From Paraglaciecola mesophila KMM 241 (lineage in GTDB: Bacteria; Pseudomonadota; Gammaproteobacteria; Enterobacterales; Alteromonadaceae): 35,746 bases of DNA. Positions 16,433 through 24,761 of this stretch are shown here, in pieces. Location: assembly GCF_000315015.1 (NCBI RefSeq), contig NZ_BAEP01000085.1:1-35746 (forward strand). Reading direction: 5' to 3'. Position 1 is the first letter of the stretch. The number at the start of each line of letters is the position of its first letter. The notes beneath the pieces are model-generated. The model was given only the letters and a program-made list of their open reading frames with translations, was not told the DNA's origin and searched no databases. The translations under genes and the position numbers were made by a program.

Positions 16433-17431
16433 ATGAATACAAAACAACTAGAGTACTTTTTGGCTACTGTAGAGCAAGGCAGTATATCGGGAGCATCAAA
16501 AGTGCTTGATGTTGCACAGCCTGCCATCAGTTTGCAACTGGCGAACTTAGAACATGAATTGAAAATAAAACTCTTTGAGCGAAATTTCCGTGGTGTGTCA
16601 CTCACCCATGCGGGCTCTCAATTCGAAGAGCATGCTAGGCTCATTTTAAATCAAATCAATACCGCTAAATTAGACTTGATTGGGCAGCAAACCAAGTGCA
16701 AGGGCAAGGTGATCGTTGGCCTCAGTCAATCACTATGTAATGTGCTGTCGGTGCAATTGCAAACTGAGCTAGAGCACCGCTTTCCTAATGTAGAGTTAGC
16801 CTTTAGGGTTGGGCCTTCTTATATGGTCGAAAATTGGTTTGCCGAACAGCAAATTGATATTGCTCTGTGTTACAACACCGACTTAAGCAAACATGCCGCT
16901 AGTTCATTGCCTCTTATAAGCGAAAATCTATATTTGTATATTTCACCACGACCTAAAAACCCCAGCTACAGTGAACTTTCATTGTTCGGGTCGATTCCAT
17001 TTGAGTCGCTACAAGATTACGAACTCTTTATGCCAGACAGACGTGACGCTCTGCCTAAATTGCTTGAGGAGCAAGCCCAAAAGAGCGGTATTAAATTAAA
17101 AACACGTAACGCCTTTGGACAACTGATGACCACATTACATTATGTTTCTCAGGGTTTTGGCTTAGCCATTTACCCTTCATCAGCGACGTGCCACTTAGAA
17201 GCGAGTCATCAAATTCGAGCCATTAATATCACGGAGCCAGAGTTAAAACGTGAGGTTTATTTGCGCTTAGCCGAGCATCAGCATAAAAACCCCGCCGTTG
17301 CTGCTGTGTTTGAGCTTATTCGTGAAACCGCCGCAAACTTGCATGCTGATAATAGCTGGCGAGGTGAGTTGCTAGACAATAAATACCAGCAACCTTCGGT
17401 CATTAACATCGAGTCAGCTGTGGCTGGCTAA
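16433..17431 (+). CDS. LysR-type transcriptional regulator
   Basis: A 332-residue LysR-type regulator. The N-terminal winged helix-turn-helix is clear: LEYFLATVEQGSISGASKVLDVAQPAISLQLANLE (about 6-40) then LFERNFRGVSLTHAG. A long linker helix and a substrate-binding domain follow (VGLSQSLCNVLSVQL, RVGPSYMVENWF, and GFGLAIYP near 244). It is about 30 residues longer than typical members, because of a polar C-terminal tail. It is divergent from the FAD oxidase, the classical arrangement for a LysR regulator and its target, so it probably controls the oxidase-cytochrome-RidA operon in response to the substrate or a product. The effector is unknown. It ends about 50 bases from the oppositely read DUF1805 gene. 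Confidence 0.95.
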   Translation: MNTKQLEYFLATVEQGSISGASKVLDVAQPAISLQLANLEHELKIKLFERNFRGVSLTHAGSQFEEHARLILNQINTAKLDLIGQQTKCKGKVIVGLSQSLCNVLSVQLQTELEHRFPNVELAFRVGPSYMVENWFAEQQIDIALCYNTDLSKHAASSLPLISENLYLYISPRPKNPSYSELSLFGSIPFESLQDYELFMPDRRDALPKLLEEQAQKSGIKLKTRNAFGQLMTTLHYVSQGFGLAIYPSSATCHLEASHQIRAINITEPELKREVYLRLAEHQHKNPAVAAVFELIRETAANLHADNSWRGELLDNKYQQPSVINIESAVAG

Positions 17432-17483
17432 AGCTACTTAGCCTCAGCTAACGCCACAACTCAAATAGGCACAATGGTTTGCC

Positions 17484-17810
17484 CTAGCGCATTAATTCAA
17501 GTGCTTGGGTGCCTGTCATGCCCGGTTCAACGCCTAACGCTCGTGCGGCTTTTGAAACCAATAACACTGGTTTTTGCAGCATATCTTCATGGGTTTTTAC
17601 ACCTGATACAATCGCGCACGCTTCACCTGTTTTATTACACGTGTTCACATCCACATAACCGCACGCTAATAAACCTTGTTCACCTTGAACTGTGAGTAAG
17701 GGTAATTTCAATTCGATACGCTCGCGTTTAAGCTCACCCCAGTCAAAGGCTTCCCCTTGCGCTGTAGCAGTAAACATTAAGCCTAACGCGACACCCAACA
17801 ACTTACTCAT
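17484..17810 (-). CDS. Exported DUF1805 (YunC-like) protein
   Basis: A 108-residue protein. After a signal peptide (about 1-20, ending TATAQG-EA) comes a single small domain with IELKLPLLTVQGEQGLLACGYVDV, then EACAIVSGVKTHEDML and, at the end, GVEPGMTGTQALELM. This is the DUF1805/YunC pattern, including the conserved LACGY. The family is of unknown function and usually cytoplasmic; the signal peptide here is unusual and suggests a periplasmic version. CAGGAGTAGTAAT supplies a ribosome binding site at the 17810 start. It converges with the LysR gene, and follows the anion transporter in the same direction at some distance. Confidence 0.75.
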   Translation of the reverse strand: MSKLLGVALGLMFTATAQGEAFDWGELKRERIELKLPLLTVQGEQGLLACGYVDVNTCNKTGEACAIVSGVKTHEDMLQKPVLLVSKAARALGVEPGMTGTQALELMR

Positions 17811-17947
17811 ATTACTACTCCTGCCTTATCTTATTTATCATTTTAAAACGCAGGCTTTTGCAGTATTGATGCCATTCGGGCAAGGCGCGCTATTCAATGA
17901 AAATGCCTAAGTGAATGATATTTATGCACCAATTTAGAATGTGATTA

Positions 17948-17979
17948 CCCCTTAGCTGCACTTAAATGCAGCTAAGGGG
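17948..17979. terminator. Strong hairpin between the DASS transporter and the DUF1805 gene
   Basis: Perfect 13-bp arms CCCCTTAGCTGCA / TGCAGCTAAGGGG with a CTTAAA loop. It lies about 110 bases past the transporter stop. A T-rich tract (GTTTATTCATTT) follows only on the plus strand, so as a terminator for the minus-strand transporter it would be atypical. It may instead be a processing or stability hairpin. Confidence 0.55.
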
Positions 17980-18088
17980 GTTTATTCATTTGTTATGCAT
18001 GGGCATGTTTGTGAAACAGAGGTTGGCTTAAATGCTTGAATAAACCGGCGGCGTAAATGTGAGCGTACGTGAGCTAACATCTCGTGCC

Positions 18089-19465
18089 TCAGCGCAGCAA
18101 TGCGTAACAGATCAACCCTACTATGCTGGAGATCAAAAAGCTCAAAATAGCGCCTTCTTTGACCATGTCTTTAATGGTGATTTCCCCAGTACCATAAGCA
18201 ATCGCGTTGGGTGCGGTCGCAACGGGAAGCATAAAGGCACAGCTAGCGGCCATGGCTGCGGGGATCATGAATAAAGCAGGGTCATTACCTGAAGAAACCG
18301 CGGCAACGGCGAGAATAGGCATCAGCAAGGTCGCGGTTGCTGTATTACTGGTGATCTCAGTTAGGTAAGTCACGATTAAGCAAATAGCTAAAATGACCAT
18401 CACCAGCGGTAAATTCGTCAAACTTAGTAACCAATCCCCTAAGATTTGGCTTAACCCTGATGCGCTAAAGCCCTTAGCCAGAGCAATACCACCTGCAAAT
18501 AACAGCAGTATGCCCCAAGGGATCCTTTTGGCTGCTTCCCAGTCGAGCAGTCTGCTTCCTTTACCATTAGGCACGATGAACATCACAACTGCAGCGGTCA
18601 ATGCGATGGTACTATCACCCGCATACGGTATATCAAACCAACCGCTCCAGCCGCCGAAAGGCTCATTGCGCGTTATCCATGCTAGGGCGGTTAATCCAAA
18701 TACCCACAAGGTACGAGACTCTTCTTTTCGCCACGCACCCAATGTAGGCAATTCAATATCGTGCTCTAGGGTCACGTTGCGGGTTAGCCACAGGGCGATA
18801 ATCGGCAGGCTAACAATAACCACCGGTACCCCCACTTTCATCCACGCCAAAAAGCCAAACTCTTGCCCTGTTTGCTCCTGATAAATAGCGGCAAATATCA
18901 CGTTGGGCGGTGTGCCAATGAGCGTCCCTAAGCCGCCGACACTGGCAGAGTAAGCAATGCCTAAAATCAACGCTACTTTTAGCTTTGGGTTATCTACGTG
19001 TGACAGCACAGCTAATGCCATGGGCAGAATAATCAGCACCGTGGCCGTATTGGATATCCACATACTCAAGAAACCGGTCGCCAATACAAACCCCATCACT
19101 AATCGCCTGCCGCTACTCACGCCTACCATGCGTACCATATACACGGCAAGACGCTCATGGGCGCCGCTGCGCTCTAGTGCGGTTGATAGCATAAACGCCC
19201 CCATCAGCAGCAAAATTACGTGACTGCCCAATGCGGATGCCGCTGTGCCATGGTCTAGCACGCCAAACAAGGGTAGCAATGCGAAAGGGACGATAGAGGT
19301 AGCAGGAATAGGTATGGCTTCACTGACCCACCAAATAACCGTTAACGCAGTAATAGCTGCGGTCACTGCCGGTAGGTATTCGACTTGGGAGTATCGTAAA
19401 TAACCGTAAAACAGGATCGCCAGTAAAGGGCCAATCAAAATAAAGTGCTGACGGGTTAATCGCAT
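18089..19465 (-). CDS. SLC13/DASS-family sodium-coupled anion transporter
   Basis: A 458-residue inner-membrane protein with about eleven hydrophobic segments. The two SNT motifs of the DASS family are both present: SMWISNTATVLIILP (about 134-148) and TEITSNTATATLLMP in the C-terminal half. The conserved GTPPNVIFA follows the first. DASS proteins import dicarboxylates, tricarboxylates, sulfate or related anions with sodium. Substrate cannot be assigned, though the SNT motifs are those of carboxylate carriers. It reads toward DUF1805. Its place near an oxidase locus might mean uptake of a carboxylate product, but an intervening gene and hairpin make this speculative. Confidence 0.92.
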   Translation of the reverse strand: MRLTRQHFILIGPLLAILFYGYLRYSQVEYLPAVTAAITALTVIWWVSEAIPIPATSIVPFALLPLFGVLDHGTAASALGSHVILLLMGAFMLSTALERSGAHERLAVYMVRMVGVSSGRRLVMGFVLATGFLSMWISNTATVLIILPMALAVLSHVDNPKLKVALILGIAYSASVGGLGTLIGTPPNVIFAAIYQEQTGQEFGFLAWMKVGVPVVIVSLPIIALWLTRNVTLEHDIELPTLGAWRKEESRTLWVFGLTALAWITRNEPFGGWSGWFDIPYAGDSTIALTAAVVMFIVPNGKGSRLLDWEAAKRIPWGILLLFAGGIALAKGFSASGLSQILGDWLLSLTNLPLVMVILAICLIVTYLTEITSNTATATLLMPILAVAAVSSGNDPALFMIPAAMAASCAFMLPVATAPNAIAYGTGEITIKDMVKEGAILSFLISSIVGLICYALLR

Positions 19466-19568
19466 AACATTCGCTATCCTAATGCATTGCCTGAAGCAGG
19501 CATTTATCTGACGTCGCCCAGTTCACACTGTAAGAAGGACACATGGGCATCGGCCCCTCTCATTTACA

Positions 19569-20579
19569 TTAATTGTAATATGCTTCTAAGGTGCGCTGGG
19601 CCGCTGTGTAAGCATCTGTTTTGATCAGAGCATCAAAGTCAGCACTGGGCGCTTTAGCGAGCTTCGTTAGACGCGGATTTATGGGTAACTCGCTCGGTAA
19701 GCTATCAATAACCTGTGCTGCAGCGTCAGGGTTATTACATACCAACACCATGTCGCAACCAGCGTTCAGTGCAGCATTTGCTCTGGCGGCAAAGTCGCCA
19801 ATAAAAGCAGCCCCTTGCATCGACAAATCATCGGAAAAAACCACACCGTCGAATTGCATCTTTTGGCGCAAGTAGGTTTGTAACCAAACTTTAGAGAACC
19901 CTGCTGGCATGTCATCCACTTGTGGATAAACCACATGCGCTGGCATCACCCCATCAAGCAAGCCCATGTCGTTTAAGCGGCTAAAAATTTGCATATCAAG
20001 CTGAGTGATTTGTTCAAGGCTACGGCTATCTACCGGCATCGCAATATGCGAATCTTCTTTAACATTGCCATGCCCAGGAAAATGCTTACCTGTGGCCTTC
20101 ATCCCCGCTCGGTGCATGCCTTTGATAAACTCGCTGGCAAGTTGAATCAAGGGTTCTGGCTGGGCATGAAAAGAGCGATCACCGATAACATCCGATACAC
20201 CATTTAAATCAAGCACTGGGGCAAAACTTAAGTCGATATCAAATGCGAGGCATTCAGCCGCCATTAGCCAACCAAAGGTATTGCAGTATTGCTGTGCCTG
20301 ACTCAAATCCTCATCAGTACGAGCGTAAATAGCACCCATTGCAGGAATAGCGCTGAATCCGTCACGAAAACGTTGAACACGACCGCCTTCATGATCCACC
20401 CCGATTAAAATCTTGTTGCGTGCAGCCAAACGAATTTGCGCAATCAGCTCTTTGAGTTGTTTTTGGTCGTAGTAGTTACGACTGAAAAGGATAACGCCAC
20501 CCACCAACGGATGGTCTAGCAATTCTCTGTCTTCAGGGGTTAACTCGTAACCTGAGACATCTAACATTATTGGACCCAT
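19569..20579 (-). CDS. nagZ: Beta-N-acetylhexosaminidase NagZ
   Basis: A 336-residue cytoplasmic family 3 glycoside hydrolase. It removes N-acetylglucosamine from anhydro-muropeptides during cell-wall recycling and so affects AmpC-type beta-lactamase induction in many bacteria. The signature KHFPGHG (165-171) is followed by the catalytic Asp-His loop, DSH at 176-178; the nucleophile D250 lies in FSDDLSMQGA. IGVDHEGGRVQRF (60-71) is also characteristic. Starting at 20579 gives MGPIMLDVSGYEL, collinear with E. coli NagZ. It diverges from nadK across about 250 bases. Confidence 0.97.
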   Translation of the reverse strand: MGPIMLDVSGYELTPEDRELLDHPLVGGVILFSRNYYDQKQLKELIAQIRLAARNKILIGVDHEGGRVQRFRDGFSAIPAMGAIYARTDEDLSQAQQYCNTFGWLMAAECLAFDIDLSFAPVLDLNGVSDVIGDRSFHAQPEPLIQLASEFIKGMHRAGMKATGKHFPGHGNVKEDSHIAMPVDSRSLEQITQLDMQIFSRLNDMGLLDGVMPAHVVYPQVDDMPAGFSKVWLQTYLRQKMQFDGVVFSDDLSMQGAAFIGDFAARANAALNAGCDMVLVCNNPDAAAQVIDSLPSELPINPRLTKLAKAPSADFDALIKTDAYTAAQRTLEAYYN

Positions 20580-20831
20580 GAAACATCTTATAACTTGTTA
20601 AATTAAACGCACTATAAGAGAACAGCAACATAAAACAAAGCCTCAACGAGCACCTTACTTGATTAAACCTAAAATAAAGTTGCAGATGCAGCCCTAGCCT
20701 CTCGCCTATTTTGCCGTTCGCGCACAAATTGAGCGTTAGAACTGTTAGAGAAATCATAGACATAAAAATGTATGACATTCCGCGCTATGGATGATTATAC
20801 TAACCCAAATCGGTTATTTTAATGAGTTGTT
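20580..20831. promoter_or_regulatory. Divergent promoter region of nagZ and nadK
   Basis: 252 bases between two divergent housekeeping genes. AT-rich at both ends; it must hold both promoters. No clear operator or gene is seen. Confidence 0.4.
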
Positions 20832-21707
20832 ATGGGTTTTCACACCGTCGGATTGATAGGCAAGCAAGGGCATCAAGGAGCGAATTTAAGCTTACAGGCT
20901 TTGATTGTTTATCTTAAACAAAAGGACTGCCGAGTGATTGTGGAGCAAAGTTGTGCTTCTCAGTTAAAAGGTAACGGATTTGAAATTGCCGATCTGAATA
21001 CCATAGGAACCCAAGCTGATTTAGCCATAGTGGTCGGTGGTGACGGAAATATGTTGGGTGCCGCTCGTGTTTTGGCTAAACACAATGTTGCTGTGGTAGG
21101 CATTAACCGTGGTAACTTGGGTTTTTTAACCGACATCAATCCAGATGACTTTGAACGCCAGCTCGATTCCATCTTTGCGGGCGAATGCCAAACCGAACAG
21201 CGCTTTTTACTTGAACTTGAAGTATATCGAGACGCAGAACTACAAAGTACCAATTCAGCAGTAAACGAAGTGGTAATGCACCACGGCAAAGTCGCCCATA
21301 TGATGGAGTTTGAAGTTTACTTAGATGAAAACTTCGTGTTTAGTCAACGCTCTGATGGCCTTATCGTTGCGACGCCGACAGGCTCAACGGCCTACTCGTT
21401 ATCAGGCGGCGGCCCAATATTAACCCCTAATTTAGACGCCCTAAGCTTAGTGCCTATGTTCCCACATACCCTCAGCGCTCGACCAATTGTTGTAGATGCA
21501 AATAGCACAGTGCGTATTAAAGTATCACCAGAAAATAAAGACAATTTGCAAGTCAGCTGCGACAGCCATATCGTGCTCACCGTCTTACCGGGGGATGAAA
21601 TCATTATTCGTAAAAACCCCGCCAAATTATCCCTAATTCACCCCAAAGATTACAATTACTTCAACGTGTTACGTACAAAACTCGGCTGGGGAAGTAAACT
21701 TTACTAG
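20832..21707 (+). CDS. nadK: NAD kinase
   Basis: A 291-residue NAD kinase. It phosphorylates NAD to NADP using ATP in the cytoplasm and is normally essential. The signature [14 protein letters not shown] (69-82) is the catalytic diacylglycerol-kinase-like motif; further on, [18 protein letters not shown] and [16 protein letters not shown] form the substrate sites. Length matches E. coli NadK (292). The gene is intact right up to its TAG. In many gammaproteobacteria recN follows nadK, but here the next 6 kb is a transposon module, so the natural downstream neighbour has been displaced or lies elsewhere. The 3' end of this gene is proposed as the attachment site of the Tn7-like element. Confidence 0.97.
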   Translation: MGFHTVGLIGKQGHQGANLSLQALIVYLKQKDCRVIVEQSCASQLKGNGFEIADLNTIGTQADLAIVVGGDGNMLGAARVLAKHNVAVVGINRGNLGFLTDINPDDFERQLDSIFAGECQTEQRFLLELEVYRDAELQSTNSAVNEVVMHHGKVAHMMEFEVYLDENFVFSQRSDGLIVATPTGSTAYSLSGGGPILTPNLDALSLVPMFPHTLSARPIVVDANSTVRIKVSPENKDNLQVSCDSHIVLTVLPGDEIIIRKNPAKLSLIHPKDYNYFNVLRTKLGWGSKLY

Positions 21708-22101
21708 TGGTATCACCAGAATAAATTTTAGACAACTGTAGGTTGCACCTAAAGGTGTAATTGGCAGGTCTTTATTTATCAATGAGTTACGGTGATTTTT
21801 ACATTTAGGCAGTGGCCAAATTTACACTTAAATACCGTAACCGAAACTAAAATTTCCAGTTAACATCGTAACTAACCTAAAGAAGAACCTCGCGCTAACA
21901 ATCGAGTTGATATTTCGAAAGAAAATGTAGCGCAGGTGGGTAAAATTGAGCTTTGGTAAGTATAGGAAATTTTGAAATATTGGCAAGAATTGCCTTTGAA
22001 GTATTGACCGCTGAAATGTATGGAGCGGTCAGTTTTTAAAATTCGGTTTTATCGAAATTTTGGAGTTGACTTGTTCTGCGATTTTTTAAGTTTATTTAAC
22101 G
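21708..22101. other. Gene-free stretch between nadK and tniQ
   Basis: 394 bases without a gene. The first half holds the candidate transposon end. The second half contains only AT-rich DNA plus a short GACCGCT / AGCGGTC inverted repeat (about 22006-22030) followed by TTTTTAAAA. That repeat lies past the tniQ stop and may help end the tns transcript. Confidence 0.5.
21737..21880. repeat. Candidate terminal region of the Tn7-like element with TnsB-site-like motifs
   Basis: A TGTAGGTTGCACC begins 29 bases after the nadK stop; Tn7-type ends begin TGT. Inward lie three copies of a related motif: GAGTTACGGTGATT at 21784 (inverted), AATACCGTAACCGAAACT at 21831 and AACATCGTAACTAACCT at 21862. The last two are direct repeats about 31 bases apart within longer similar stretches of 20-25 bases. 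Arrays of roughly 20-bp TnsB sites are the mark of Tn7-family ends, though those usually share one orientation. The matching far end and a target duplication were not found, so this is a candidate. Confidence 0.5.
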
Positions 22102-23802
22102 TTAGTGCGTAATGCTGCTATTTGCACTATCAGCTAAACAGCCGAATAACAGTGATTCAACATTGCTGTCTCGCTTGAATATGTAAAAACCTTTTCCTGA
22201 CTTAGAATGCAATACGGGGAAAATCTGCTGCTTCGATAGGGTTGCAATTGCCTTGGGAATGGGCAATTTCCGTAATTTACACCAGCGGTTAAGTACAATA
22301 TAACGCTCCAGAAAACGCTCTATTTTCTTGGGTGACAAAACTTCGCCATCCTCTGGCTCAACGAACTGTTCATTTATCAACCGAATCAAATGTATTCTAT
22401 GGATCTCATTTGCGTAAAAGAAAGTCTCTATTTTGCTGGGTTTGACGCAATTTTTATCTCTTTGAAAAAATTCATCCAACGCCAATATTAATTGCTCGCG
22501 ATTGATACAGATATTAAACAAATGAAATTGTTCTTTTTTATTACGGACGAAAACTTCGCACCGCCCATCTATTATCAGAGATATAATATCAGCCAATCCC
22601 CAATTATTCCTTCTGACCAACTGAACCGCTTCCTCCAACGTAATAATATTAAAAGCTTCACCACTTAATTCGCGCTGCTGGATTTTGGAGTGTATTGTTC
22701 CAAACAATGCATCTACATCAATTAAGTTAAACCAATAATCTCGAGGCATATTTGATTGCTCGAATGTCTGCAACACCCCGTTTTTAACCATTGATGAGAT
22801 ATCAGAAATTGGACGCTGTATACACCGTGCTAGCGTACCAACATTTAGATGACCGCTGTAGCTCAATTCATCGTTAGCTAAAATTCGCCGCGCTTTCCAA
22901 ATTTTCTTTGTCTGAAAAAGTTGGACATCAGGATGAGGATCTGACGAATTAGTTTGACTGATAGTAAAGGGACTGCCCTGTTGATATTGATAGTTAAGTG
23001 CAGCAAAAAAGTTATCGGATAAAAATTTCAACTCACCTGACTCTTTCCAATGTTTCACCCGATTAGCAAGCTGCTCCTCCCTGAAGGCTATATCCTCCAG
23101 CATTCTTAAACAAAACGAGAAAAGCGTTTGGTGGCATTTTATATCGGGTGGAAATGTGCGAAATGGTGTCAGCTGCGCATCATAGAGTCTCATCGCCAAC
23201 GCAGCCATTTTGTAAAGTTGGTGCCAATACACGTATCGTTGAGGAGCTGCCAATTTCATGTGTTGTAATTGATAATCTGGTATTTCCTTTTTTTCAACAA
23301 CAACTTCATCCCACCCTATTTTGCAGCCTTCACAATGTGAATATAGCGATGGTTTCCAATTTAGGAAAGCATCACAATTTGGGCACCTAGAAGTGAGTTC
23401 ACATTGATGAATATGACAATGAGTTACATGCGCTATTCGCCAATCTTTATGCATTGCTTTCTGTTCGTGCATGCAGATTAGACAGACGTTTACCTCAAAC
23501 GTCGATATATCCTGAACCGCACGCTCACTGTTGTATAGGCCACCCATTTCATTTTCAAAATTCAGTTCTAATACTTCATAATCAACTCTCACTAAAACAG
23601 ATAACTCACTCAATAAGTCTTTAAAACGCAGAAAATGGCTATTTATGCTATGCAAGTCAGTACTTTTAAGTGAAAACAAACGACGTACGGTTTGAACCGA
23701 GTGATACCCATTTTGATGCGCTACTCGCAAGATGTACCCTAACAACATTTCATCTTCCTGTGGCCTAGGGCGGATAGGTAGTTCAGAATGCATCACTGTC
23801 AT
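22102..23802 (-). CDS. tniQ: TniQ/TnsD-family target-site selector
   Basis: A 566-residue TniQ-family protein. The N-terminus RPRPQEDEMLLGYILRVAHQNGYHS is the usual TniQ start. Two zinc knuckles follow: C107-x2-C110 with C129/H132, and C140-x2-C143 with C157-x2-C160, with the expected W and H-x-C spacing (DWRIAHVTHCHIHQC). Plain TniQ proteins are nearer 300-400 residues, whereas Tn7 TnsD is about 508; the long C-terminal part here, rich in basic helices, suggests a TnsD-like protein that reads a chromosomal attachment sequence and recruits TnsC. It begins inside the 3' end of tnsC (20-base overlap) after GAGGGGGCTAT. Its nearest neighbour beyond the gene is nadK. Confidence 0.9.
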   Translation of the reverse strand: MTVMHSELPIRPRPQEDEMLLGYILRVAHQNGYHSVQTVRRLFSLKSTDLHSINSHFLRFKDLLSELSVLVRVDYEVLELNFENEMGGLYNSERAVQDISTFEVNVCLICMHEQKAMHKDWRIAHVTHCHIHQCELTSRCPNCDAFLNWKPSLYSHCEGCKIGWDEVVVEKKEIPDYQLQHMKLAAPQRYVYWHQLYKMAALAMRLYDAQLTPFRTFPPDIKCHQTLFSFCLRMLEDIAFREEQLANRVKHWKESGELKFLSDNFFAALNYQYQQGSPFTISQTNSSDPHPDVQLFQTKKIWKARRILANDELSYSGHLNVGTLARCIQRPISDISSMVKNGVLQTFEQSNMPRDYWFNLIDVDALFGTIHSKIQQRELSGEAFNIITLEEAVQLVRRNNWGLADIISLIIDGRCEVFVRNKKEQFHLFNICINREQLILALDEFFQRDKNCVKPSKIETFFYANEIHRIHLIRLINEQFVEPEDGEVLSPKKIERFLERYIVLNRWCKLRKLPIPKAIATLSKQQIFPVLHSKSGKGFYIFKRDSNVESLLFGCLADSANSSITH

Positions 23803-24760
23803 ATAGCCCCCTCTTTTCTGCTTCTTTTTTTACTTTTGCGAACGGTGCATCGAATGGATTAAAATTAAGCGGTTTTGACAAGTTATCTGACATATAAAAT
23901 ACGCCTGCAAAATGCGCAGTCGTCACCACCGTTTCTACAGCCGTTGTCTCGATAACAGACTTCAAAATATATCGAATTGAGCGAGGACAGCCATCACTAG
24001 CCAACATCAAACGCACGAGGTTATTTATATTTTGGCTCAGCGAAATTTCCCCATTATCAGTTTCCAAAACAAAATTAAAACCATGCAGTTGCCGCGGAAA
24101 CATCTGCAGTAATACATCCATGTAGTCGGCAAAATCCAGAGCATCATCTATATTTTTACAAGAGAAGTAATCTAAGCTCAGCGTGCAGCGAACCCGTGAC
24201 CTGAGTGCATCATCAGCAGCCAATATTGCGCGAACATCTTTTTTGCCCGTAAGCACCAATGGGATTTTCAAATCATCCATTAACTCTCGTAGTAATTTAA
24301 TATTCATACTCTTATCGTCCCCTCCGTCCTTGGGAACAATAGACTGAGATTCATCAAGTAAAATCATTCGAGTACCTTGCGTCACGATCTGCTTTTTCAA
24401 GCGCAGACGCCTTAAACCAATACTACAACTAGCTGGCATTGGGTCGCCAAGCGCATCTAGCAGATTTAGCAACATACCACCCAGCGTATTTTCAGGCGGC
24501 ACTCTAAGATACAAGACCGGTCTAGATGTCATTTCAGGTGTATCGATGATCGGATAGTTACTGTGAATTTTTTGGAGTAAAAAACTCTTACCCGCCCCCA
24601 CTGGCCCCATAAGAATCAACGCTTCTTCGACCGTTCCTCCATATTCAAGAATGTGCTTGATAGTTTTGTATGCGCGTTCAAATCGGGGATACCACACAAT
24701 TCGCTGCAAAAATTCGTCTCGCTGTAAAATCACGGCTCTTTTATCAATGACTATATCCAT
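23783..24760 (-). CDS. tnsC: TnsC-type AAA+ transposition regulator
   Basis: A 325-residue ATPase. Walker A is GPVGAGKS (52-59), Walker B RMILLDE (131-137) with the following SQS, a sensor LTGKK (170-174) and a likely arginine finger in LRSRV (186-190). TnsC forms ATP-dependent filaments on target DNA, linking the TniQ/TnsD target signal to TnsA-TnsB and giving target immunity. It is shorter than Tn7 TnsC (about 555 residues), similar to compact TnsC and TniB proteins, so it may lack terminal extensions that contact TnsA or TnsD in Tn7. Its start is one base after the tnsB stop, and it overlaps tniQ, so the four genes are probably translationally coupled. Confidence 0.92.
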   Translation of the reverse strand: MDIVIDKRAVILQRDEFLQRIVWYPRFERAYKTIKHILEYGGTVEEALILMGPVGAGKSFLLQKIHSNYPIIDTPEMTSRPVLYLRVPPENTLGGMLLNLLDALGDPMPASCSIGLRRLRLKKQIVTQGTRMILLDESQSIVPKDGGDDKSMNIKLLRELMDDLKIPLVLTGKKDVRAILAADDALRSRVRCTLSLDYFSCKNIDDALDFADYMDVLLQMFPRQLHGFNFVLETDNGEISLSQNINNLVRLMLASDGCPRSIRYILKSVIETTAVETVVTTAHFAGVFYMSDNLSKPLNFNPFDAPFAKVKKEAEKRGLYDSDAF

Positions 24761-24761
24761 T

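Noticed and set aside
21708-22101. CRISPR array or guide-like repeats near tniQ
   Set aside because: The repeats here are about 20 bases, few and diverged, with no equal spacers and no cas genes; TnsB-type sites fit better.
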